From Eucalyptus grandis (lineage: Eukaryota; Streptophyta; Magnoliopsida; Myrtales; Myrtaceae): a DNA stretch of 64,000 nt. Shown piece by piece: positions 22,060 to 34,200 of this stretch. The DNA lies in the NCBI RefSeq assembly GCF_016545825.1, contig NC_052612.1:40531738-40595737 (forward strand), in the 5' to 3' direction. Below the pieces are notes generated by a model that was given only the letters and a program-made list of their open reading frames with translations, was not told the origin of the DNA and made no database searches. Position 1 is the first letter of the stretch; the number at the start of each line of letters is the position of its first letter. A program made the translations under genes and the position numbers.

Positions 22060-25000
22060 TCAGAGAGCCTGCCTTGGGACAGAATTTGCAGGGTTGATGC
22101 CTTGTTTGCCCAGTTGTTTTACTTCATGAGGGGAAAGAATCTTGATGTACCACACATTGTTGACGAACTCCCTAGAGAAAGGCATTACTTTCACCATTAG
22201 CAAATGAAAGGCTCGGCAACTAAATTATTACAGAAGCACTAGTTTACAATTTCTGGTGAAACAATTCCTGGAATGCTCGCAGCACAATCCCACACAAACT
22301 GTCCATGCAAATTGCAAACCAAATCGCCCAGGCTGAATAGTCACCTCAGAGGTTGAACTACTATACTTCCAAAAGAGATGCTCACTCAATAATAAGAAAT
22401 GAAAAACCCAGACTGAAGGTTACTAGCTCCTAGCATATTTCACCAAGCCAATAATCCGTATGTTATATCAAGATTCACTCGCCTGGACATCCATCAAAAG
22501 TAATAAGAAAACATGACATCCATGAAAAGTAAAATACAAAAGATTAAGACAAGCCTTTTAAAGCACATATTTTGCCACAAAATTCAACAAAAAGCCATAA
22601 TCAATTGCCAGCAATGAAGAATCTTAAAGCGCACGTTACCATCACCCTGTACCTATGATGGAAAAAAGAGAAGCAACACTTACTGCCAAGGGTCGTCACC
22701 CAGGAGAAGGATATCATTCTCCCGGTCTACAAATACAAGCTGCCAGCCTGATCTCTGAGGGTCCTCCAATTGGCCTTCAAGGCCAAACATGCGAGCGAGT
22801 TCACTGCGCAGCTCATCATAGCTGCTGAATTTTGAAATATCCAGTGACCGCCCAAAGGTCCCCGATTTGTGAACCTGTCAATTTATGTCATCAGCACAAA
22901 AGGTTAACACCTATTTCTCGGAACAGAGTACTAGGGACAATGGAATTATCAAGTAGGAGCAGAGGAATGACTAAAAACCTAAGTCACAAATCAACCAAGA
23001 AGCATCGTCATGGTTTTCATATACAAATTAAAAATGTGGAACATAAGGAGAAAAGAGCAACTTTGTTGTGAACTTTAACTCCAAAAGAAGATCCGGGGTT
23101 ATTCAGGAGACACTCAAAACAAGACAAGATGGAGACGACTTCAAGGAAAACCATAATATAGAATCACCATTTATATATACATCAGAAATGGACTCATAAC
23201 CATATTACCACTGGTACATAATTTATGTGGCCTTTTCACATAGAAGGGTTAGCAAACTGTCATCTTAGAAAGGTATATCCAGAAACACTTGATTGCCTAT
23301 TGACTATACAATATGTCATCCTCAGCCCATCGCCAGGGAAAGGGATCACAACTCATAAACCATCTACATTCTCTGAGATTCCCAGCATGCTAAATGCTAT
23401 CATCCCAAGGCCATTACAGTCTAGGGTGAAAAAAGCATGTGTAAATCGCAAGATCTACATCATTCGAGGGGATCTCATGCCAATCACACTGAAGCCTCTG
23501 ATTTGTGTGCATGCAAGTCAAAACTCAACTAAAGCATGCTCCACTCGGATTGATCACTCCCTTACTCTAACAGAAAGATAAATCCCTCCCTCTACAGAAA
23601 AAGTTAGATGCTACAGGAAACTCGCACGACTACAAAAGGAAACATATCATAACTAAAACTGGTTGTGAGTATTTTGATGATCATTGAATAGTCAAACCAA
23701 ACATAATATAAATTGAAACACGTGTAGCATTCCTTTCAGATTGTGAAGCACAATACTCAAGGAAAACACTTGGGCAGTCTTGATTCTGAGATCTTGAAAA
23801 AGCAATTTGACCATGAAAAACCAGTGACCAGACAAGAATTCTGAATAGTTCCTTTGCGATCAAACAAAACAAATAGGCATCAAAGGAAATAAAAATCAAA
23901 TTCACCTTCACAAAGGTTCTGGTCGGTGGGTTTACTTGGTCCACATTTTCTGAAGACTGCAAGAAACCCGATTCATCCACGCAACTTGACGTCGCCATGT
24001 CTGAATTATGTGGAAATTCTGTGCCAGCAACACTAGCAAAATTTGAAGTACCAAATGGCACAGACAAGGAATCATGTTCGCTGCCAATATTCCTCAGATG
24101 CTGCATCCCATTTTGCATCATAAGAGACGTGGAATCAATGTTAACACCAAATAAAAGACTACTTTGCGGGTCAGTGGCACCCGGATATGCAGAATATTCT
24201 CTTCCAGGAAATGGAGGTAAGTAGTTTGCAAATTCAGAGACATTGGTGTGTGTAGTAGCCAACTGTTCCACCTGAGGCAGAATGCAGTGAGCAGCTTCAG
24301 AAAGAAGATGTGGTTCTACTGAATTTTGCTTCTTCAACAATGACGATGATATCATGGAGTCAGAACCATTCACACTGAGCAACTGCGATGCCCCATCACG
24401 GGAAATTGAACCTAAAATGCTCTGCATAGGGGAAACATCAGATGCAACTATAGGATTCTCCATTCCATCAGAAAAGATATTCTGCTGGGACTGTGAAATG
24501 GCCGGCAGAGATGATGACTGGGATTGACCAATAGATCCATACTGCGGAAGAGTAGTGATGATGTTTGGCATCTGTTGCTGAAGAGACGTATGGTTGAACT
24601 GTTGGGACTGTTGAGGTTGCTGTTGATGCTGCTGCTGTTGTTGACGCTGATCATTATAAGAGGGGTGCTGCAAAACCTGACCTTGAGCTGTGGCCTGATT
24701 TTCCTGGAAGCCCTGAAGAAGGCTATTTTGAGATTGAGACTGCTGCAACATCTGCCTCTGGATGATAGAAGCTTGCCCCATAGGAACATTTTGAGATTGC
24801 TGAAGAGGCAGAAGAGACTGAGATGCACATTTTGAAGGGTCCACTGCCCTCATATCCTGCAGTGCTGCGCTTGCCATTGCCTGATACACATCAGTTTGTA
24901 AAGCAGCCATTGAAGTGTCATATCTTGGCTGGAGCCATGGAGTCATCCCAAATCCCTGGAAGTTTAACGACTGAACTCCCTGATCCCCAACACCTTGAAG

Positions 25001-28000
25001 CCACATCAGTGAAGAACTGATACTCATATCACCATCCCTAAGGGCTGAAATCAGTCAAATAAATGGACTTATTAGGAGGAATAATGTTTGAATTCTTCTA
25101 ACATAGGTAAGAGTTTTTTTTTTTTTTTTTTTATAATAAAAAGTATTTCTAATTTGGCAATGGTAACTTCAAGTATACCATGAAATGAAGGAAGTCCAGA
25201 TGGCCATGGTCTCTTCAGTCTGAGGGGGAATGGAGAAGGATACATTGGGAATGTTGTTAGTGGCTCAATTTCCCACAAGGATACTCTTGGCTGCCTCTCA
25301 CCTGCAGTTGACTCATCCCATCCAACCTGTTACAGTACTTAAGTTTACTCATGCAATTTATATTTGGTTGGAAAATCACATAGTTTCACCAAGAAACTGG
25401 AAAAGATATGCCTCTTGGCTAGACTTAAGGTAGCGAGAACCGCTAAGACCAACCTTTACTGAACGCCAATGTGAGTTTTGCCAGCGAACAGGATCCAGAT
25501 CACTAATGCCTGTTATCGTCCCCATGTATCTGGAAGAAGAAAATCCAGTAAGGTAAGTTCCACATATCGTATTTATGGAATGTTTAGTTCACATGAGAAA
25601 ATGGAAATAAGAACTGTGAAGAGACATTAATTGCCATCAGGGCTACATTTTAAAAACATAAGCAGTATTAAAATTAAAGACTCATGCATACACCCTCTCT
25701 TAAAAGAGTAGGTTAATGTCGTCCAAGGCCAGGATATTGACAAATAGAGCTGCATCAGTATGAGCTGCAGAATTTTTGGCTTAGCAATGAAAAGGAAATA
25801 AATAAATGATGATTTGCGGCAAACTATAGGTTGGTGCACTACTGTAGAAGCAGCAGTCACAGAGCAAATGAAGCAGCAAATCAACAGGTAAGCTCCCATG
25901 CTAATTAGTGATTCTTTTGGAGAAGAGCAGAGCATTTCAAATCAGAAGATACAAATAGAAGTTCATAGCCAACTTGTTTTAGGAGATCAAATGCCAAGCG
26001 ATTATAAAATCATTAATTTCCAGGAAGTTTTGGGACCCACCTACGAACGCTTGACTCTTCTGTCTCAAAAAGCATTCTGAATCGCATGCCAACAGATACC
26101 CTTGTGTGATAGACTGCTTTCACATATTTTGCCAGAGGTATGACAAACTCCGATGGACTGGCCCTGCATACGAGCAACCAGCAGATGAATCTCACAGTTA
26201 TTTTAACCAGACCTGCTTCAAGTCATTCTACCTTGGATTGTAAAAGATTGTAAAGCGGCTGTTCGTGGCAGCAGCATGAGCTGCTGCTGCAAGAAGGCCA
26301 ATATGCATGCTGTCACTTGATAGAACTGAAGAAGGCATAACAGTCTGGGGACGATTTGCCCGTCGAATACCAAGAAGCAATTGATTCTTCTCATTCCTGA
26401 AAAACACCAGGAACGTGTAAAACCTTAAAACATAAATGGGACTGAATGCTTTTAGAGAGAATCATGTATACAGAGACTGTTAAAGAAAGAAGGGGAATAT
26501 GACAAGACTTGGGCTTATGCTGCAACAGAGGGTATCAGTAAATTAAATGTAGAGAGCACTTTTCAAGAAGCATTTATGTCATGCATTATCAATCAGGATA
26601 TTAAAAATCTTCATGAATGTCAATAATCTTCTGTGGGAAAAATCCACCAATTAATTCCAAGTTACAGTTCCATGATATGAAAGTAAGAGAACTCAAGTTA
26701 AACCTTCCGACCACCACAAATGCAAACTCTAGCACAATAATCTGAGAAGCAAAAAATATGACTAGAAATGAAACATCCTACCAGATAAAAAGAACAGAAT
26801 CTCCAGCAACAAGTCTTTTCGCACTAACAAATACACTCCAGCCTGTTGTGAGAAGATGCCTCTTGGGCTGACCTGCATGTGCATATGACAGGTTGCTTAA
26901 ATTTTTGCACCATCAATTTCAAAAACCTCAGTTCCTATCCTTCACAAAGAGAAATGAATGGCCAGCTTAAGATGCCTCACCACTAATTTGTCGATATTGT
27001 CAGAAAAATAATACTTCCTCAGTTGAAGCAATTGCCTCTATGAAACTATAAAAAAAACTCGGATAGAGGACTGCCACTAATGAATAGACACTCCAAATCT
27101 AAGAGGGCAAATTGTGTCTCCAACCCAGAGGGGTGACACTAGGAGTAAAAATTCAGAATGTCTTCACACTCTTTTCCCACAAACAAACAATCTCATTCAG
27201 ACACCCATTTCCATAAGCATGCTTCTTTGTAATGAAGACGATGCAAAAAATAAAATAAAATAAAAATTGCCTACTGGAAGATATAGCCTTGAGTTAAAGC
27301 CGATTTTCAATCCTAAACAATAGCCCATGGACTTCCAGTCAGGCAAAAGAAAAAAAAAATCAAGAAGTTGCAAAGGTTGCAACAGAACCTTATGCATGGG
27401 TTCAATTCAGAAAGTGCATTGCAACTAAGCTCCTCCAATTTGGGCAAATAAAGAAGAAGCACCTCCAAGAGCAAATGCATACACGTACATCACCCAATAA
27501 CTGGCAGAATACAAGAGATTGACCAGGATACACAAAACCGTGGCACAATTCCTTTCTCAATTCACCCTCAGATGGATTAGTAGATGGACTGCTAGCATGG
27601 ACTAGTGAATAGGCCGATGGCTCATTATGGAAGCCAATTGACTTAAGTTAATTGAGTTAGCAGGCTCGGCAATGAAATGACTCTCTTGATGTCAATCTAA
27701 TAGACTATAAACTTCCAGAAATCAACAGATGTCCTTCCAAGTTGGCCAGGTAAAAAGCATTATAGTGCCAAAATGTCCAATGTGCATTAAAATGGTACCA
27801 CCCTTTGTAAAAATATTTTTTTAAGTGTGAGTTTTAAAGCAGGTGGAAAATCCTCTTTCTTTGACTATGCTATTAATAAACATACTAGTCTACAAAAGAG
27901 AAATTGCAGGGGTCTAGTTTATTGGAACTTAGTTGGCGAGCAAAGTTCCTTCATGATGAATACAGCCAACTATTGTCATGGGTTGTGAGTTTCGCAAAGA

Positions 28001-30337
28001 ATTGCGAGCCCCCCGAGATTATAGAGAACATTGGAACACTTGAAGTGGAGACAACCGAACTGCATTTATTACAAACTGGCAGATAAGCAGCTGAATCATA
28101 TCATGAAAATTCATAGAAAAAAAAGATCTGATGATGAACCAAAGTAATCGATACCCTCAACCCCTGGAAAAATCTAAACAAATTTAGAGCACATGCTTGT
28201 TGTCTTTGTTATCTGAGGAGAAGCTATAAACAAATAATGAAGCACGAAAACTTAGAAGATTTGAAGTTAAGCGTGCAACTTCTTCTCCAGGTTTTAGGGT
28301 GCAAGTACGCCTCTATATCTTATAGAAATTGGCGAAGTTCTGTGATAACGCCAGTTGGGTTTATTATTAGGTTTCTTCATTATATCATGGCATGTCTATT
28401 GAAAGAGGTATTGATCATGCATTTGAAATAAAGAAAAAATACCTCGAAAAATATGTCTAAATTTCCATTCATTGTCATGAAGATCCCTGGCTATCAACTC
28501 TTGAGCAGGAGGCTGCTGTGAGTAATCCTGAACAAACAACGAAGAGACCAGCAGATGAAAAATAAGTTTTGGCAGCTTCCCAGATTCTAAAGAACAAATT
28601 TAGAACGTGAAGTCGAGTCTGACATACAAGAGGAGGGAAGACTTTTTCTGCTGCTCGACGAGGTACAGAGAATCCTCCATGAGTACTGGTATCACTTGCA
28701 GTCAATGTTTTGCAGAAGTAGTTTGTTGGCTGTTTACTAGGAGTTCCAAGTTCAGCAGGCAGTAGATATAGATCCTTTTGCTCTTGCTGAAAATAATCCA
28801 CATCAGTCTTGTATAAAATCAAGCAACAATTATATAAAAAAAAGCCAATTTCTAAATTTAACAATGCAGGTACCGGACTTAGAGGCTGCAGGGTCATTTG
28901 AGCATACACTTCATCCGTCTCCACATCCGCCTGTTATTTACAAGAAATTATACTCAAAATTGCAACTCAAGATAAAGTCCCTAAGCAGAAAGCATCGGTA
29001 GATGGAACACTCACGTGCATGGTAACATTATGAAGCTGACAGATAAGCTGTGGGGATAAGTTTGGATAATTCGGGATATGAGCATCTACTTCCTTATTAG
29101 TAGAAGCAGCCACCTGCAGAGGCACGATTGCAGGGAAACTGATCAAATATATTAATTAATGCAGACTCAGAATACAACAACAGTACAGCAGTAGGCAACA
29201 ATTTCACTAATCTCATGAACTAGAAAGCAGAACACAGCAAGGAAAAAGTGATTATTGTGAAGAATTTAACTGAGATCAAACTAAATAATCATTAAATGGT
29301 TCCTCTAAAAGTTTTATCTTCTCATGTTATGCATGCAATTTCTATTTGCACAGAACATAAACATTGACATGTTTGAGCACCAGTGACTGCAATAAGCATG
29401 CCCCAGTAAAATTAGAGCAATTAAACATCTGAGAATTCCAGAGAATAATACGAAAGCAAGACATTAGTATTGCTGCTCGAAGTCACAAGACAAGAACTGA
29501 TGATTTCGGTTAAAACAAAGAGATTGGAAGTTGCACAGTGGTGCAGACCTGCTCACTATGTCCTTGAGGAAAGTAGACGACTCTGCTTCCAACAGGAGGC
29601 AACGACACAAGAGGACCAGCACATGCATGCCATAGCTCAGAGTTCAAACATTTCTTCTCCCCTGCATTTGAGGCTAGCAAGGGACAATTCACTTGACATT
29701 AGTAAAGCCCCGATATTATTCTATATAAACATACGCAGAAACATTGGCAAACATCAACCACGACAAGTGGTGCAACACGCGAGAGATCCGTAGATATGTC
29801 TATGGCACCCATCACCTCATGTCTTATGTTCAATGCCTAACCCAACGCAAGCATACAACGAGCCTCATGCCCGTCGTTTTGTCATCTCACGACGGTTCAG
29901 TGGTGACGTAAATTAAAGACACGCGATATGGTAGTGGCTTAAAGAACGGTTCGTTGCTGTCTTCGATTTTTTCTGGGACCACAGCAGTACAAGTTTCCCG
30001 CTTGCGCAAGCAAAAGAACACACTCGAGTAGCTCATGATCAGCAAGACAGAACGAGACAGAAGGAGACAGAAGAAGCTCAAACATCCACATATGCAGCTC
30101 AGAAAACGCATGAGCAGCCGCATCCAATTCCAGATGCTCAGGGCCCCGTCGAAAACATAAGCAAGATATGCATGCCCAGCACCTCCAACTCTCAGGGTTA
30201 AAAAGTCACTCTATCCACAACAGCAAAATCGACAATTGGCCCTCACGCGAAAACCAGCAAAACAGCAGCATTTCCGCGCTGAAAAACAGATTACCTTCCG
30301 GCGACTGATGGTTGAAGCCCGACGACGAGAGTCTCAT
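22060..30337 (-). CDS. ARF6: Auxin response factor, ARF6/ARF8 class (activator)
   Basis: Fourteen coding exons give 866 aa: 30337-30295, 29661-29549, 29113-29015, 28930-28874, 28786-28628, 28527-28443, 26872-26782, 26396-26232, 26163-26041, 25529-25454, 25326-25179, 25044-23906, 22874-22684, 22171-22060. The frame is kept at every junction. The N-terminus ([11 protein letters not shown], then [19 protein letters not shown]) opens the dimerisation and B3 DNA-binding region ([19 protein letters not shown], about residues 125-230), followed by the ARF domain ([19 protein letters not shown]). The long exon 12 encodes a glutamine-rich middle region, the mark of activating ARFs. The last two exons encode the PB1 domain with its acidic DxE/DD motif (GDDPWQ) for Aux/IAA and ARF contacts. 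The nuclear protein binds auxin-response elements; in Arabidopsis ARF6 and ARF8 act in flower maturation and elongation. The N-terminus is closer to ARF6 than to ARF8 as I remember them. Length lies between the two. Confidence 0.95.
22735..22754 (-). promoter_or_regulatory. miR167 target site in ARF mRNA
   Basis: The sense strand of the PB1 exon reads AGATCAGGCTGGCAGCTTGT (encoding the RSGWQLV stretch), the well-known miR167 complementary site of ARF6 and ARF8. Compared with the mature miR167 sequence there are three mismatches: two at the miRNA 5' end positions 1-2 and one central-3'. This predicts post-transcriptional control of the gene by miR167. Confidence 0.88.
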
Positions 30338-31200
30338 TCTTCAGCACAAGCTCCACTTTCTTCCCGTCTTCAACTCCCAAAACCCCCCCGCGCAAACCGC
30401 CCTCCTCCCCTCGCACGGACCGCGCCTCCTACGCGAACGCATCCATTGCCCGAGCCGAAAACCGATCCCTCGCGCGCCCCCACCCCCACCCCCAACAGAA
30501 AAAGAAGAGGAAACGAAAAGCCTCAACCGAAATCGATGCCGATACAGTAGACGAAATCCCTAACCATCGTAGCAGGCTCCCGCTAGATCTTCCTCCCCTC
30601 CCCCTCGACCCCCCGCGCGCGGCGTCGGCTCCACCGAGCAGGCGGCGAGCGCATTCAGGCGGCGGGCCCCGCGGACAGGGCCGGGCGCATGGCGGGCTCG
30701 GCTCGCGAAAAAACCCTAATCTACGCAGATCTCGAAGCTGAGCTCACATTAAGCTCGGCCGCGATGGGGGGGAGAGAGCAGGAAGGAGGAGCAGCCGCGT
30801 GGGCCAGAGCGAGAGAGCTAGAGAGAGAAAAAGAAGAAGAAGAAGAAGGAGAAGAAGAAGAAGCAGAGGAGAGAGAAAGGACGGAAGGAGCGAGGAGGGA
30901 TGATGTAGGGGGCGAGGGGAGTGGGGGAAGCGAAGAAGCAGCTGGGAAGTGACAGTTTTGTGTGAAGCGGATGTTTTGGGGATTTTCAGAGAGAGGTAGA
31001 AAAGGCTGGTGGGAGTAGTCTAGTACTAGTAGCTTCTCTCTCTCTCTCTCTCTCTCTCTGTAGCTATAGCCCCTGTAGCTGTAGCTCAGTAAATTGCCAA
31101 GATAGAGAGAGTCTTCTCCAGTCCTCTCCCGTCTCTCTCTCTCTCTCTCTCTCTCCTCTCTCTTCCAATAATCAATTACATTTCCTGGCAAAAAAACAAT
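30338..31200 (-). promoter_or_regulatory. ARF 5' leader and proximal promoter with GA tracts
   Basis: Upstream of the ARF start the minus strand has a GC-rich part (30380-30680), a CTT-rich tract (about 30828-30880 in complement) and two (GA)n tracts, at 31035-31059 and 31132-31154 (CT on the plus strand). GA/CT tracts of this kind are common around plant transcription starts. The exact start site cannot be placed. Confidence 0.5.
30341..30442 (-). other. Upstream ORF in ARF 5' leader (33 aa)
   Basis: The ATG at 30442-30440 opens a frame beginning MRSRRRRGPCEG and ending in TGA at 30343-30341, three bases before the ARF start codon. A second upstream ATG four bases earlier (30446) gives a five-codon peptide, MDAFA. 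Both count as leader only if the 5' leader is unspliced here. Upstream ORFs that damp translation are known in several ARF genes. Confidence 0.5.
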
Positions 31201-34200
31201 GACAAAAACAAAACAAAAATAGAATTATTTATTTGTTGAAATTTGTATGGGACTGACCTGATGAATTATCCCTTTTCTTCAGGTAGACCTAGCTCGCCCC
31301 GTCAGCTCGGTACCGTGCCGCCTTTGATTTCGTACCTTTCCACCTTACTCAATTCATGAAAATTAGTATAATATCTCGTATCCAAACCTTTTATGAATCG
31401 CGAATTTTCGAGCTTGGACCTAAATCGCGAACGAAAGCTAGAGTAAGCAACATAGGGATGGGACAAGAGGGACCCGCGGTTGCGGAGCATAAGCAACTGA
31501 GCGAATTGGATTATCGCAAATAAGTTCGATACCGCGCACGAGCATCTTTAATTTCGTACCTGACCTTATTCCATTCATGAAATTAGCAAGTCTTTCGTAT
31601 CGAAAATTATTTTCGGTGAATTTGGGGAGGGGGAGGGGAATTTATATTACTTTCTTTCTATTTTTTTTTTTTTATATAAATTTTAGGGGAATGTGTCGTG
31701 GACGGGAGTTGAATTGAATGAGTGACTGGAGGAAAGCGAGAGAGTGAGAGAAGAAAGGACAGGGGGGGCCCACGGAGTATTCAGACACCACGTTGAAGCG
31801 GGGGGGTTGTGTTATTACCAATTTATCCCTCGAATATCTCTCGCGTCCGCTTTATTGGGCAGCCTTCTCTCTCTCTCTCTCTGGAACGCATTGATTGTTG
31901 GGAGCCATTGATTGCCCCCCAAAGCCGTAAAACCCCGGATTTTCCGAAGAAAAGGAAGAAAAAGTGGAGATTGGCGTAGGATTTTCTCCCCCTTTTCTCA
32001 GTGTGAGAGAAAAGTGATAGTCATGTAATTGTCACTTTTACTTCAATTTGACTGTTAACTTTTGTTTTTTTTTTTAATGTGAGGTAACACCACAAACTAA
32101 CAACACCAGTCATGACATAAATAATTTGAGTTTTTTTTTTCGTGTTGCTAAAATGCTAAACTTACTCAATATAACACGAGTTCTTCCAAAACTTATATTA
32201 GTGTGATAAAATATTATGATGGAATTGAAATAGAATATATACATATCGCATATTTATCAGATTAGGTTTTTTCGTGCTAAAAAAAAATTGAGAATATTTA
32301 TATCACCAATAAATAAGTTTAGAGTTTTTAGTGATATAAAAAAAATTAGTGCATGTTATGTTACAATTGACATTTACGATATTTGCTCTAATTTCATTTG
32401 TGTTCTTAAATTTTTATTTTAATGTGTCATTTACACGAGATAATCATCCCATGATGAAAATTCAAATATCGCTCAACGGAATATATATATAGCTAAAGTA
32501 ATTATCAGAGCGACTCTATATTATTGAAGGGTCGAAATTATCAACGGAATGCAAGCTGATGGTCATAATCCGGTTTGCTATGTCCCGCGAATTTAAATGT
32601 TACCGTGAGGAGAACTGACTTTAAGGGCTTTCTTAAATAAACGAAATCCAAGTAGATAGATAGATATTGCCAAGCTGCGAATTAGGGGCGTTTGTCTTTA
32701 GGGTTGACGCCTCCCTTTTTTCAATTCTCTCTCTCTCTCTCTCTACCTGTCTCCGGTTTAAGGTTGACCGCGCGTTGAATCGCTATTGCAGAATGTCGCG
32801 TCTACATTTTCCGCCTTTTACTTTTCTCTGGCGCCACTATTCATCTAACAGTGCATCGTCCTGTAGCTCGTCCTCCTTTTTTGCCAGGCTTTAGGAGTGC
32901 GGATGCGAACGGGCCCCCACCGACATCATTCCTTTGATGAAAGAAAGATGGTAATAATCAACCGGACCATTGACCATCCCCTTCCCTTCCCTTCCCTGCC
33001 CCTCCCTCCCTCTCTCCTTTTTAACTCCATCTTCTGCTGCTGTCGTTTTCTCTTCTCTTTCCCTTCTCCTTCTCTCCTCCTCCATGCAAAGGAAGGCCTT
33101 ACGGGTACAGCCGGCATCTGATTAGGCTTGCTCCCACGCCGCGTGAAGCCCCTTTGTACGGCGACAGTCGAGTTCCAATGATGATGATGAACTATGGATA
33201 CGCATTCCTCTTTTTGGCCAATTGGCTTGGAAACCCGATTCGGTTCTTTTCTGGGTCCTCGACCCGACTTGGATTGCGATCCGAGGATAGCTTGGAGGGC
33301 ACGGGGACGAAGATTCCATCGTCCGGGACGAAATAAGAAAAGGGTGCGGAGCCACCACAGGTTCGAAAAGCTTTTTCTTGGATCGTGGGACGATGATCGT
33401 ATGCCTGGTTGGATGTCGGGACCAAGGGAGACGCCCCTGGCTGCAATAGCCCCGCTCGAACGTCTAGACGTCCAAGTCGGTCCAGATTTCATGTCAAAGA
33501 AATCTGCAAGTTCAACTCACACGACATTCGAACGCAATAAATGGGTGATTTGACATATTTGGCTCAGTAAACCAAACTTAAATTAGAGAAAGCTTTCAAA
33601 ACACTAGTGAGAGAAACTTATCGTGACCGACTTTCTTAATTGATTTACATGGGGCTTATTCAGGGGTAATCAGATTAGGAAACACTCGTGAGTGGATATA
33701 AATGAGTCACCGTAAAATCCTCTCTTTATCAATTATAGTGGAACCATTTTGTTGATCTCTATATATTAGCAAGCACATCATTGAATCATATAAATCGAAT
33801 CATATAAATCAGCTATATCAAGATTATTTTTCTGAAATTCTTTCTCACCCAAATCATTTTTAGTTTTGTTTGCATTTCCAAGGCAACTTAGTTATCTGGT
33901 CTTCTTATCATAATTCATTGCACCAATGGAACTAGTACCCATCGCTTACAACCTCCTACGTAGCTCCCATTATATAAATAAGCTCCTTTTCTGCCTCGGG
34001 ACCATCCCCATTTTCTCTTCTTTTTTTATTCGATGCCTTATAATACACAGACCGACGATCGTAGTCAACAATTAGCAACACGGAAATGCATAGAAATCCA
34101 ATCTAATTCGGCACACAGAAACACGTTTGGGAATTAGAATACCATCTTTCACCTATGTAAAGACAAGGGGCCGTCAAAAAATATAATGTCGATGTAGCAT

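Noticed and set aside
24524..24835. Leu-rich frame antisense to the ARF exon
   Set aside because: It is the shadow of CAG/CAA (glutamine) codons on the other strand.
30689..30952. Glu-rich frame on the plus strand
   Set aside because: GAA/GAG microsatellite in the ARF leader, with no flanking gene structure.
32890..33553. Several overlapping frames on both strands, up to 188 codons
   Set aside because: Higher GC lengthens chance frames; no domain, no splice logic and no preferred strand.
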